A stretch of DNA of 64,000 bases from Shewanella loihica PV-4. GTDB lineage: Bacteria > Pseudomonadota > Gammaproteobacteria > Enterobacterales > Shewanellaceae. The stretch lies in assembly GCF_000016065.1 (NCBI RefSeq), contig NC_009092.1, positions 2,604,001 through 2,668,000 on the forward strand. The letters are read 5' to 3'. Positions within the stretch are counted from its first letter, which is position 1. Every line of letters begins with the position of its first letter. The notes under the pieces are model-generated. The model saw only the letters and a list, made by a program, of their open reading frames with translations, made no database searches and was not told where the DNA came from. Made by a program: the position numbers and the translations under genes. This document shows, in pieces, positions 55,185-63,623 of the stretch.

Positions 55185-56155
55185 AAGCTAACCTGTGGGC
55201 CGACAGGCACTATGCCTGTTGGGTTAAGGGCCTTGATCGAATAGTAACCCTGCTTGATATGCTCGATATTGACCGTGGCTCCGATGCCATCGAGGGCATA
55301 GATGCGCTGCAGATAGGCCTGTAGCTGCGGCTTCTGGGCGATCAGCTCACGGTTGCACTTGAACAGGCCATAGTAGGCGACATCGAAGCGCACCAGGGTC
55401 ACGAAGGCGCGAATATCCGACTCGGTCAGTTGCTCGCCGAGCAGGTAGGATCGACCATCGCTCAGGGTCAACTCTAATTCATCGAGCAGGCTAAAGACGC
55501 CCTGATAGGCCTCTTCGTAGGCAAACTGACTGGTGGCAAAGCCCGCCTTGTAGACGCCATTATTTAACTCATGATAGAGACGCTCATTCAGGCTATCGAT
55601 AGCTTGATGCAGCCCCTGTGGATAGAGGTCCAATGCCGGATTTAATGCCGAGTCGGTAAGGTGATCGAAGGCGGTGTTTAACATGCGTATGATGTCTGCC
55701 GATTCGTTATTCACTATCACCTGGCGCTGCTTATCCCAGAGCACGGGCACGGTCGCCCTGCCGGTAAAGTGTGGATCCACCTGGGTATAGAGCTGATGTA
55801 GATACTTGTGGCCATTGAGGATGTCGCTGTCTCCAACTACCTTGCTATCAGGCGCGCCGCCAAACTGCCAACCCTGCTCCGAAAGCACGGGGTTGACCAC
55901 GCTGACGCTGATATGCTCATTAAGGCCCTTGAGCGCCCGCACCATCAGGGTACGTGAGGCCCAGGGGCAGATATAGGCGACATAGAGATGATAGCGACCA
56001 GACTCCGCCTTAAAACCGCCCTCACCCGTAGAGCCAGCCTCGCCTGTCGGCGTTATCCAGTTGCGAAAGCTAGAGATCTGACGCACGAAGCGCCCCTCAT
56101 CGTCCTTCGCCTGCACCGGCTGCCAATCTCCATTCCAACGACCCTCGACTAACAT
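55181..56155 (-). CDS. yqjG: Glutathionyl-hydroquinone reductase
   Basis: Xi-class glutathione transferase that removes glutathione from glutathionyl-hydroquinones. 324 residues; catalytic cysteine in VAYICPWASRTLMVRALKGL (about 63), NNESADIIRML in the thioredoxin-like half, and LYHELNNGVYKAGFATSQ plus EQLTESDIRAFVTLVRFDVAYYGLFKCN in the helical half. In line with the ring-cleaving dioxygenase downstream and doxX upstream, suggesting an aromatic/quinone stress unit. Confidence 0.93.
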   Translation of the reverse strand: MLVEGRWNGDWQPVQAKDDEGRFVRQISSFRNWITPTGEAGSTGEGGFKAESGRYHLYVAYICPWASRTLMVRALKGLNEHISVSVVNPVLSEQGWQFGGAPDSKVVGDSDILNGHKYLHQLYTQVDPHFTGRATVPVLWDKQRQVIVNNESADIIRMLNTAFDHLTDSALNPALDLYPQGLHQAIDSLNERLYHELNNGVYKAGFATSQFAYEEAYQGVFSLLDELELTLSDGRSYLLGEQLTESDIRAFVTLVRFDVAYYGLFKCNRELIAQKPQLQAYLQRIYALDGIGATVNIEHIKQGYYSIKALNPTGIVPVGPQVSL

Positions 56156-56233
56156 CTGCTTCTCCTTCTAAACCCGTAACAGGATGCGGGGCATAGTCTC
56201 CTACACCCGCCCCTACCGTAAAATTGGCTAACC

Positions 56234-56674
56234 TTAGAGACGACCGGTTAGTAGCTTGTCGACCGAGTAGCGTCCACCGCCCTGCACCGCCAGAGATAGC
56301 GAGGCCGCCAGCAATATCAAGGCAAACTCGTAGCCGTTGTTAGAGACAAACAGGCCGTTGCCTACATGCAGCGTCATAGCCACCGCCATGGTGAAGGCGG
56401 TCAGCGCCGCGGCGGGGCGAGTCAGCAGACCCAGCACCAGTGCCAGACCACCGAAGAACTCGGCGCTACCGGCCAGCAGGGCCATCAGGTAACCGGGTTC
56501 GAAGCCGACGCTGGCCATCCACTGCCCTGTGCCTTCCAGGCCATAGCCGCCAAACCAGCCGAACAGCTTCTGGGCGCCGTGGGCGGCGAAGATGAGTCCT
56601 AGGGGTAGACGCAGTACCAAGGGGGCCAGTCCTGCATCGCTGTTAAGTAGTTTGATTAATGTTTGCTTGTTCAT
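56234..56674 (-). CDS. DoxX-family membrane protein
   Basis: 146 residues with four hydrophobic segments and the DoxX pattern RLPLGLIFAAHGAQKLFGWFGGYG and SAEFFGGLALVLGLLTRPAAALTAFTMAVAM. DoxX proteins are linked to quinone or thiosulphate redox and, as HvfD, to RiPP operons, but this copy lies 41 kb from hvfABC and next to yqjG, so a role in quinone/aromatic stress is more likely. Confidence 0.9.
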   Translation of the reverse strand: MNKQTLIKLLNSDAGLAPLVLRLPLGLIFAAHGAQKLFGWFGGYGLEGTGQWMASVGFEPGYLMALLAGSAEFFGGLALVLGLLTRPAAALTAFTMAVAMTLHVGNGLFVSNNGYEFALILLAASLSLAVQGGGRYSVDKLLTGRL

Positions 56675-56865
56675 AGTGCTTTCCTCAAAGATGTTGGGGT
56701 TGCAGCCTTTGGCCTTTGACTTTGATTAGGTATAAGTCATTAGCCATTCGCTGCCGATGAGGTAAATGTAGCTCTCAACGTTAAATTGATAAACATCACT
56801 ATCATTTAATGATTAGCAACAAAATGACGACAATCAACCTAGATGGCAGATGAGCTTGGGCGCGG

Positions 56866-56935
56866 AAAGCTTGAGGACGAGAAAGCTGGTTAATGCGAGA
56901 AAGCTAGCTAGAGCGAGAAAGCTGATTAGCGCCAG
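56866..56935. repeat. Short degenerate tandem repeat
   Basis: About three copies of a roughly 20-bp unit with the core GCGAGAAAGCT, ending at the lysR stop codon. The rest of 56675-56935, upstream of doxX, shows nothing further. Confidence 0.6.
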
Positions 56936-57850
56936 CTAGTCGTCTAGCGCATCCCAGTAAGGGGTCTTGCCATAGTATTGGCTCAAAGCATCGACGAAAC
57001 AGCGCACCTTGCTGGCGAGAAACTTACGGTGCACATAGACGGCGTACAGGCCGAAAGGCTCTGGGGTATAGTCGGTGAGGATCGCTTTGAGCTTGCCACT
57101 ACGAAGGGCCTTGCTCACCAAGAAGGTAGGCTGCACCACTATGCCACGACCGGCGATGGCGGCCTCCACCAGCATGTCGCCGTTGTTACAGGCCAGATCG
57201 CTTGGGATCTTCAGCGCTGAGAAGTGCTCGCCGAAACGACCGAAGGCCGCGCCCAGATCCGAATAACTAAAATGCAGATAGTTGTGATGGATAAGATCCG
57301 CCGGGGTCTTGGGCTCACCGCGCTCGGCCAGATACTCGGGGGAGGCGCAGACAACCAGCTTGATCGGGGTTAGCTTCTTGGCGATAAGCGAAGAGCTTGT
57401 AAGCTGACCGATGCGCAGCGCCACATCGACGCCATCCTCCAGCAGATCCACCTTCTTGTCGGTCAGGGTGATATCCAGCCTGACATCCGGGTGTTGCTGC
57501 TGAAACTGCACCAGGGCACTGGGCAGATGGTGAATGCCGAAAGACATGGGGGCGCTGACCTTAAGCAGACCCGAGGCGGTCTCGCTGAGGTTGGTCAGGG
57601 CGTTGTCCATCTCCTCGATATCGATAAGCACCTGCTGACAGCGCTCGAAATAGGCCCTGCCCGCCTCGGTCACGTTGACCCGCCGCGTGGTGCGATTGAG
57701 CAGGCGCACCTTGAGATGCTCCTCGAGCTGAGACACATACTTGCTCACCAGCTGTGAGGAGAGCCCAAGCCTGTCTGCCGCCTTGGTGAAGGAACCCTCC
57801 TGCACCACGGCGGTAAAGGCCTTCATGGTATCGATTCTATCCAAGGCCAT
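56936..57850 (-). CDS. LysR-family transcriptional regulator
   Basis: 304 residues. N-terminal winged helix MKAFTAVVQEGSFTKAADRLGLSSQLVSKYVSQLEEHLKVRLLNRTTRRVNVTEAGRAYF (split here across 8-65) with typical LysR spacing; C-terminal effector domain with SAPMSFGIHHLPSALVQF and VDVALRIGQL. It belongs to the CrgA/YhjC-like group. Same strand and upstream of doxX-yqjG-ygiD, which it may control, though LysR genes usually regulate divergent targets. Confidence 0.93.
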   Translation of the reverse strand: MALDRIDTMKAFTAVVQEGSFTKAADRLGLSSQLVSKYVSQLEEHLKVRLLNRTTRRVNVTEAGRAYFERCQQVLIDIEEMDNALTNLSETASGLLKVSAPMSFGIHHLPSALVQFQQQHPDVRLDITLTDKKVDLLEDGVDVALRIGQLTSSSLIAKKLTPIKLVVCASPEYLAERGEPKTPADLIHHNYLHFSYSDLGAAFGRFGEHFSALKIPSDLACNNGDMLVEAAIAGRGIVVQPTFLVSKALRSGKLKAILTDYTPEPFGLYAVYVHRKFLASKVRCFVDALSQYYGKTPYWDALDD

Positions 57851-58063
57851 CTCCCCTATTCGCTCTTAATTAGTCGCCAAATTAGTCATCAGATGTTGAT
57901 AATCAAAGACAAATTAGCTTATTTAATCGAATAACTGAAGGTAATAGCTGGGAAATTGCGGGAAAGAGGTAAAGAAAAAGCAAAGAAAAAGGCCACAGCA
58001 GCGGGAGCGTGCGCTGTGGCCCTTGTCCCCAGACTCGGCACTGGGCGCCCTAGCCTAACTTGG

Positions 58064-58444
58064 CTAACGTTTCATCTTAGGGTACTTAAACTCATGACAC
58101 TGGTTACAGTACACCTTGCTCTCCTTGTGCTCCTGATGACAGTAGGTACAAGGAAGATCGCTGCCATAGTGCAGGCTGTCGTGGGGATTCGGCTCTACGC
58201 TGTGGCCTGCCCCCTCGGGGCGCTTGGTAAGCTCGGCCATCTCGGCCGCCGTGCCGTGGCAAGACTCGCAGGCACTCATCTTAGGTATGCTCTTGCGTTT
58301 CGCCTCGCCATGACAGGCGCTGCACTCCACCTTGCCCTGCTCGTTGGTCATGATCTCTTTATGATAATCTTTCAGCTTCATGGCCTGTGCACCCGGCGCG
58401 CTCAGTAGCGCCGCCAAACAGAGGGCCGATAATACTCTTAACAT
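58064..58444 (-). CDS. Tetraheme cytochrome c (flavocytochrome partner)
   Basis: 126 residues with a signal peptide at 1-21 (LCLAALLSAPGAQA). Four haem-binding motifs: CSACH, CESCH, CTYCH and CNQCH, plus extra histidines suited to bis-His ligation (DYHKEI, GHSVEPNPHDSLHYG). It matches the tetraheme domain of Shewanella flavocytochrome c, here as a separate periplasmic protein that would pass electrons to the flavoprotein encoded at 60207-61766. Last gene of the operon, 67 bases after the lyase gene. Confidence 0.93.
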   Translation of the reverse strand: MLRVLSALCLAALLSAPGAQAMKLKDYHKEIMTNEQGKVECSACHGEAKRKSIPKMSACESCHGTAAEMAELTKRPEGAGHSVEPNPHDSLHYGSDLPCTYCHQEHKESKVYCNQCHEFKYPKMKR

Positions 58445-58511
58445 CTTGAATCCTTAATGTGGGGCGACCAGCGCCCCAGCTAATAACTTGCTTAGGCTAA
58501 TGCCCAAGCCA

Positions 58512-60170
58512 TCAGTACTTGACGATGAAGTCGTGTGACGCCTGAATGTCTGGCGTAAACGGACGGTCAAGCTCGACGAAAGGCACCTGTTGACGATACG
58601 CCTGGTACATGGCCTGGGTCGCCTTACCTAGCTTAAGGTCGGCGTTGGCGGCCTTGCGCAGGTCGATCGCCTGGGTAGAGTGCAACAACTCCAGGCCATA
58701 CATGGTGTTGATGTTGTCGACTATTTGGATCAGGTTGTCGCTCGCCAGCTTAAGGTTGGTGAAGGTGTCTTCGATGTTACCGGCGATCTGAATGCCGTCG
58801 AATGACACTGGCGTCGCCAACATCTTGTTACGCACCTGCATGTCCACGAAGGTCTTCTGGATGGCGCCGAATGCGTGACCATTGTTACCCGGCGCGCTCA
58901 AAAAGCGTGGCAGATGGGTAAAGTGATCATCCGACAGGTGAATGGTACGCATGGCGCTGTTGTGAGACACATGAGTCAGGGCCACGCTCAGTTGCTGCAC
59001 CGCCAGAGCCACGGGGAGCGGCTCGAAGTTGGTGGTTGGGAACACACCGCCCTTGCCTTCTACCAGATACTTGGCCACCTGAGAGTTTTCGGCGTACTGC
59101 TTGCTCGCGCCCAGGATCACCCCAGGGTTATCGTCTGAGTGGTTGATCTGAATGTCGATCACCTGGCCCAGATCCGACAGCGCCTTCTGGGCACTCGCCA
59201 GGGTATAGGCGGTGGTGCGGTAGCTCAGCGGGTCTTGCAGCGGACGCTCGCTGTTGAGATCCCACAGGTAGCTGCCAGAGAGTGAGCCCAAGATATCCTC
59301 TGTGGTCGCCTTCAGATAAGGGAAAGGACGAATGTCATTGGTCTGTGGCAGGAATGGCGCCACGTTACCGTTTAGCCCTTCCAGGCTCAGGCCAAACACG
59401 GTTGGCGAGACCTCTAGCAGATGCTCGGCGTCCTGATAACCTTGCATGGCGTAGGCCACGGCGACCGAGTTGTTCGACAGGATAGAGAGCGCATCTTTAC
59501 CGATAGGCTTAAGCGGCTTCACGCCTGCCTTGCTCATCGCCTCGACACTGCTCATGCGCTTGCCTTGATAGAACACATCCCACTCGCCGATCATCGCCAG
59601 TCCCACGTGGGATGCCAGCAGAATGTCCGCCTCGCCTACTGTACCCAGCGATGGAATCACAGGGGTGATCCCTTGGTTCAGGTAGGCCTGATAGATCTCG
59701 GCCACATAGGGCTGCACGCCGGTGTGACCAGACAAGATGGTGTTCAGGCGAACCGCCAGGGCGACACGGGTGAGTCTTACCGGCATCGGCTCGCCAACGC
59801 CCGCGCTGTGTGCTCTTAGGGTGCTGTAGTTAAAGGATTTAGAGGCCGCCATCACTTCGGCGCTTAGCTCGCCATTGGCATCGAACAGCTTGTGGTCCTT
59901 GTTCAGGCCAACGCCTACTGTGAGACCATACACAGGCTTACCCAGACGCGCCGCTTCCATCAGCAGATCGTGAGCCTTCACCAAAGCGGAGGCCGCCTGA
60001 GGCGCGATATCTACCTTAGCGCCATCGGCGATTGCCCAGGCCTGAGCCTGAGTCAGATGCTGACCGTCGAGTACCACGGTATCGCTTGCCATAGCGGCGC
60101 CAGAGGTCATCGCCAAGGCGCTAGTTGCCAGGGCTGTAGTTGCCAACAGAGTATTTACTTTTTTCATCAT
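58512..60170 (-). CDS. Exported ammonia-lyase homologue without the MIO triad
   Basis: 552 residues of the histidine/phenylalanine ammonia-lyase fold, with a Sec signal (MMKKVNTLLATTALATSALA, cleavage near AMA-SD). Conserved: KPVYGLTVGVGLNKDH (the YG.NTGFG tyrosine region), ILSNNSVAVAYAM, LQDPLSYRTTAY and NHSDDNPG. At the MIO site, canonical G-ASG-DL reads VGEADILL, so Ala-Ser-Gly is Glu-Ala-Asp. Normal MIO catalysis is therefore not expected. Start set at the first of two ATGs behind AAGGA. It lies between the reductase (36 bases upstream) and the cytochrome. Possible roles: isomerase, binding protein or a novel lyase. Confidence 0.85.
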   Translation of the reverse strand: MMKKVNTLLATTALATSALAMTSGAAMASDTVVLDGQHLTQAQAWAIADGAKVDIAPQAASALVKAHDLLMEAARLGKPVYGLTVGVGLNKDHKLFDANGELSAEVMAASKSFNYSTLRAHSAGVGEPMPVRLTRVALAVRLNTILSGHTGVQPYVAEIYQAYLNQGITPVIPSLGTVGEADILLASHVGLAMIGEWDVFYQGKRMSSVEAMSKAGVKPLKPIGKDALSILSNNSVAVAYAMQGYQDAEHLLEVSPTVFGLSLEGLNGNVAPFLPQTNDIRPFPYLKATTEDILGSLSGSYLWDLNSERPLQDPLSYRTTAYTLASAQKALSDLGQVIDIQINHSDDNPGVILGASKQYAENSQVAKYLVEGKGGVFPTTNFEPLPVALAVQQLSVALTHVSHNSAMRTIHLSDDHFTHLPRFLSAPGNNGHAFGAIQKTFVDMQVRNKMLATPVSFDGIQIAGNIEDTFTNLKLASDNLIQIVDNINTMYGLELLHSTQAIDLRKAANADLKLGKATQAMYQAYRQQVPFVELDRPFTPDIQASHDFIVKY

Positions 60171-60206
60171 CAATTCCTTAATATTTTTCTCGGCTGCACA
60201 CCTGTG

Positions 60207-61766
60207 CTAAGCCTGTTTTAATTCGATTGCCGCGCTCGCCGCGCAGATACGACCGGCGTTTCTGCCCGTCACCACACCTTCTGCCACGGCGCAGGCGCCG
60301 AGACGGCTCGCCCCATGGATGCCACCCGTCGCCTCACCGGCGGCATACAGGCCGTCGATCGGCTCGTTGCTCACCAGGTGCAGCACCTGAGACTGAGTAT
60401 TCACCTTCACGCCGCCCATGCAGTAGTGCACCTTGGGCCACATACGCACGCCATACCAAGGGCCCTCTTCCAGCGCCATGGCCTTCTGCATGGGGCGACC
60501 AAACTCCTTGTCTTCGCCGGCTTTTACCGCGTCGTTCCAGCGCGCCACCTGGGCTTTCAATGCCTTGGCGGGGATCTGATACAGGGCCGCGAGTTCTTCT
60601 AATGTGTCCGCCTTCTGGATCACCTTGTACTTAAGACCCCACTCCAATGTCTGGGCCTGGGCCGCGCCCTTGGCATTGGTAAAGCCCACGGGATAGACGG
60701 GATTACCCTGGTCATCACGGCGGGTCATGATGGCGTCGGCGCGGGCCTTACGGTCAGCCAGCTCGTTGAAGAAACGCTCGCCGGTACGCACATCCACCAC
60801 TATGCCGCTGGGATAAGTAGCGATGGTGTTGAACTGAGAGGCGGTGCCGAAGCCCTTCTCGTCCGGTGATGCCCAGGGACCGAGCTGGATCTGATCCAGA
60901 TGGATCGGGTTGGCGCCGATCAACATCATCTGCTTGAGGGCCTCAGAGGTCGCGCCGGGATGGTTGGTCGAGTCGAGATCGCCATTTAATTCAGGCTGCT
61001 GCATCTGACGATACTCGAGATCGCGAGAGAAGCCGCCGGTGGCCATGATCACCCCTTTGCGCGCGCCGATAAGCCGCATTTTACCCGTGCGCTCCTGCGG
61101 GAAATAATAGCCATCGCGAACTTGGACACCGATCACGCGACCGGCCGGATCTTTCACGAAAGATTCGAGCTTGGTCTGATTTCGCATCTCGATACCATGT
61201 TGCTTAGCCGCCTTGATCAGGGGACGAATGATGCCGGCGCCAGAGCTCTGCACCGTCTGCAGCACACGTGGCAGCGAGTGACCACCGAAGTGCTGCACAA
61301 AAGGCTTCCACTCGACGCCATAGGCCTCCAGCCACTGACAGGACTCGGCGGTGCCGTTACACACCAGCTTGAGCATCTCGACATCGTTCATGCCGCGACC
61401 CGCCTTGAGCATGTCGGCCACCATGGTATCGACCGAATCCTTGATCCCCTCCTTGGCCTGCAACTTAGAACCGGCCACCGCCATGGCGCCGCCATTGATG
61501 GTGGAGTTGCCGCCAAACACGGGCATCTTGTCGATCACCATGACGCTGGCACCGGCCTCTTTGGCCTGCAGCGCCGCCGACATACCGGCGAAACCGCTGC
61601 CGATCACCAAGACATCGACTATCTCGTCAAAATGGGGCGGTTTATCGCCACTACACTCGGCCGCCTGGGCGCTCATGGCGCCCAGTCCCGCCACACTGAC
61701 GGCCATCGCGGCGCCGCCTTTTAACAGCTGGCGACGACCCGGGCTTATCAGATCTTTCTGTTTCAT
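60207..61766 (-). CDS. Tat-exported flavoprotein reductase (urocanate/fumarate reductase family)
   Basis: 519 residues from ATG 61766 with AAGGA upstream. Tat signal SPGRRQLLKGGAAMAVSVAG at about 8-27. FAD domain: VLVIGSGFAGMSAALQAKEAG and GGNSTINGGAMAV. Active-site comparison with Shewanella Fcc3: proton-donor Arg kept in ADRKARADAI, VHYCMGG keeps one His, and HGASRLGACAV keeps the substrate Arg. The fumarate-binding His in YIQAHPT reads QIQLGPW. So a non-fumarate 2-enoate, such as urocanate or a cinnamate, is likelier. No FMN-binding domain as in UrdA; the cytochrome is a separate gene. Confidence 0.88.
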   Translation of the reverse strand: MKQKDLISPGRRQLLKGGAAMAVSVAGLGAMSAQAAECSGDKPPHFDEIVDVLVIGSGFAGMSAALQAKEAGASVMVIDKMPVFGGNSTINGGAMAVAGSKLQAKEGIKDSVDTMVADMLKAGRGMNDVEMLKLVCNGTAESCQWLEAYGVEWKPFVQHFGGHSLPRVLQTVQSSGAGIIRPLIKAAKQHGIEMRNQTKLESFVKDPAGRVIGVQVRDGYYFPQERTGKMRLIGARKGVIMATGGFSRDLEYRQMQQPELNGDLDSTNHPGATSEALKQMMLIGANPIHLDQIQLGPWASPDEKGFGTASQFNTIATYPSGIVVDVRTGERFFNELADRKARADAIMTRRDDQGNPVYPVGFTNAKGAAQAQTLEWGLKYKVIQKADTLEELAALYQIPAKALKAQVARWNDAVKAGEDKEFGRPMQKAMALEEGPWYGVRMWPKVHYCMGGVKVNTQSQVLHLVSNEPIDGLYAAGEATGGIHGASRLGACAVAEGVVTGRNAGRICAASAAIELKQA

Positions 61767-61837
61767 TTTTAATTTTCCTTTCGACCATTTGAGCAAAGTA
61801 GAATCGGGGGAATTCGCCTCGATTTCATGCAGATAAG

Positions 61838-61856
61838 ATTGCACCCGGCATGCCAA
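61838..61856 (-). promoter_or_regulatory. Sigma-54 promoter of the reductase operon
   Basis: TTGGCATGCCGGGTGCAAT on the minus strand fits YTGGCACG-N4-TTGCW, with the GG and GC elements exactly 10 bases apart. It lies about 72 bases before the reductase start, opposite a sigma-54 activator gene. Confidence 0.85.
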
Positions 61857-61906
61857 CTACCTAAAAAGAGGGGGGATAAGGAACAATTTATGAAGGGGGG
61901 CACAGA

Positions 61907-61947
61907 ATCACGAAATATGATGATCTACAATCACGAAACTTCGTGAT
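61907..61947. promoter_or_regulatory. Tandem operator-like sites (probable activator UAS)
   Basis: A perfect inverted repeat ATCACGAA-AC-TTCGTGAT (61930-61947), and a degenerate second copy starting ATCACGAA at 61907, with centres 23 bp apart. They lie about 50-110 bases upstream of the sigma-54 promoter, as for enhancer sites, and end 16 bases before the regulator start, so autoregulation is possible. Confidence 0.75.
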
Positions 61948-61962
61948 CACCGTGACATTTCA

Positions 61963-63486
61963 ATGCAAAAACAATTCTATTTCGAAGCCACCCAGCGACT
62001 GTGCAGCAGCCTGGAGCTGGAGCAGTCCCTGCGGGCCTACTTCGAATATGTCAGGCAGCACCTGCCTATCGACGGCATCTACCTCAACATCTACCGCCCC
62101 GAATATGGTGACATCCAGTTTCTGGCCCATGTGGATGAGGCGCAGACCACGGCGCTGAATAAACAGGTGAAGATCTCCGCCGAGATGGAGGCCCTGCTGA
62201 GCCAGCCCGACCGTCCGGTGATCCGCATCATCAACGATCTCGAGCACGATCAGGTGACAGGCTTCGTGGCGCCTCAGGTGATCCCCAATATCCAGTCGGT
62301 GATTCTGCTGCGCATGCTGAGCGGTAACACCCATCTGGGGGTGGTGGGTTTCTATGCCAAGCAGAAGGCGCAGTTTTGTCATCGCCACGCCGAGCTTATC
62401 GAGCCCCACAAGGATACCCTGTCGCTAATCACCGCGTTTAATCTCAAGGGGCGTAACCTGCTCAGGGCCAATCAGGCGCTCACCCAACAAAACCGCCTAC
62501 TCAAACAGGCCTTCAACCCCTGCGGGGTGATAGGTGCTGACTCTGGCCTTAAGCGGGTGATGACCCAGGTGGAGGCGATCGCCAAGCTGCATACCAGCGT
62601 GTTGATCCTGGGGGAAACCGGCTGTGGTAAGGAGGTGATTGCCAACGCCGTTCACTGCAAGTCACAGCGGGCCGACAAGCCCTTCATCAAGGTCAACTGC
62701 GGCGCCATCCCAGAAAGCCTCATCGACTCTGAGCTGTTTGGCTATGAGAAAGGCGCCTTCACCGGCGCCGAGCATCGCAAGGCAGGTTTCTTCGAACAGG
62801 CCAACGGCGGCACCATCTTCTTAGACGAGATCGGCGAACTGCCCCTGTCGGTACAGGTGCGGCTGCTGCGGGTGCTGCAGAACGGCACCATCACCCGGGT
62901 GGGCGGTTTCGATGCCATCAACTTGGATATTCGGGTGATCGCGGCCACCCACAGAAACCTGCAGGCCATGGTGAAGAAGCAGACCTTTCGTGAAGATCTC
63001 TGGTACCGCCTGGCAGTCTTTCCTATCGAGATCCCTTCGCTGCGTCAACGCCGCTCGGATATTCCCCTGCTGGTGCAGCACTTTATCGAGGTGCTGGCGG
63101 CCAAGTTTAATCTGGACAAGCTCCCCAGGGTCAGCAGTGAACAACTTGACAGTCTGAATCACTACCATTGGCCGGGCAACGTGCGTGAGCTGATCAACGT
63201 GCTGGAGCGGGCGATGATCGAGGCCCCAGAGGGGCCGCTAAACTTCAACCTTACTCAGGTGGACAAGGTGGAGCCCGCGGCCAGCGGCAAACATGAGACC
63301 ATCATTATCGATCCCAGCCACGCCAGCGATAAACTGGTGCCCCTGGATGTGATGGTGAGTAAGTATATCGCCCATGCGATGCGGATCACCGGCGGTAAAC
63401 TCTATGGGCCGGGCGGCGCCGCCGAGATGCTGGACATCAACCCCAACACACTGCGCAGCAAGATGAAGAAGCTGGGGCTGTGCTAA
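61963..63486 (+). CDS. Sigma-54-dependent transcriptional activator
   Basis: 507-residue enhancer-binding protein. N-terminal GAF-like sensor (about 1-170), then an AAA+ domain at about 185-420: Walker A GETGCGKE, the sigma-54 contact loop GAFTGAEH, FLDEIGELPLSVQVRLLRVLQ, and RRSDIPLLVQHF, and HYHWPGNVRELINVLERAM. The C-terminus is a Fis-type helix-turn-helix (GGAAEMLDINPNTLRSKMKKLGL). No receiver domain, so a small-molecule ligand is likely the signal, plausibly the reductase substrate. Divergent from the operon it probably activates. No clear ribosome-binding site was seen at this ATG. Confidence 0.94.
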   Translation: MQKQFYFEATQRLCSSLELEQSLRAYFEYVRQHLPIDGIYLNIYRPEYGDIQFLAHVDEAQTTALNKQVKISAEMEALLSQPDRPVIRIINDLEHDQVTGFVAPQVIPNIQSVILLRMLSGNTHLGVVGFYAKQKAQFCHRHAELIEPHKDTLSLITAFNLKGRNLLRANQALTQQNRLLKQAFNPCGVIGADSGLKRVMTQVEAIAKLHTSVLILGETGCGKEVIANAVHCKSQRADKPFIKVNCGAIPESLIDSELFGYEKGAFTGAEHRKAGFFEQANGGTIFLDEIGELPLSVQVRLLRVLQNGTITRVGGFDAINLDIRVIAATHRNLQAMVKKQTFREDLWYRLAVFPIEIPSLRQRRSDIPLLVQHFIEVLAAKFNLDKLPRVSSEQLDSLNHYHWPGNVRELINVLERAMIEAPEGPLNFNLTQVDKVEPAASGKHETIIIDPSHASDKLVPLDVMVSKYIAHAMRITGGKLYGPGGAAEMLDINPNTLRSKMKKLGLC

Positions 63487-63575
63487 CTGCCAGTGTTAAA
63501 AGCTTGGTGCTTAATACTTGGTGTTAAGTGCTTAGCGTTAGAAACTGGCGCTAAGCCTTTAAATATCAGAGACCA

Positions 63576-63601
63576 AAAAAAGCACTCCGAGGAGTGCTTT
63601 G
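63576..63601. terminator. Bidirectional terminator
   Basis: A-run, AGCACTCC-GA-GGAGTGCTTT; on the minus strand the stem ends in a run of seven Ts. It lies 22 bases after the porin stop and can also end the activator gene. Confidence 0.85.
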
Positions 63602-63623
63602 AACCTTGCAGGGAACAATCAAA

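Noticed and set aside
56234..56674. DoxX gene as the missing HvfD of the hvf locus
   Set aside because: It is 41 kb away and lies with yqjG and ygiD, so there is no positional link.
57956..58408. 150-codon plus-strand frame opposite the tetraheme cytochrome
   Set aside because: The minus strand has four CxxCH motifs and a signal peptide; this frame is their complement.
61122..61724. 200-codon plus-strand frame opposite the flavoprotein
   Set aside because: Antisense to an FAD-binding domain with clear motifs.
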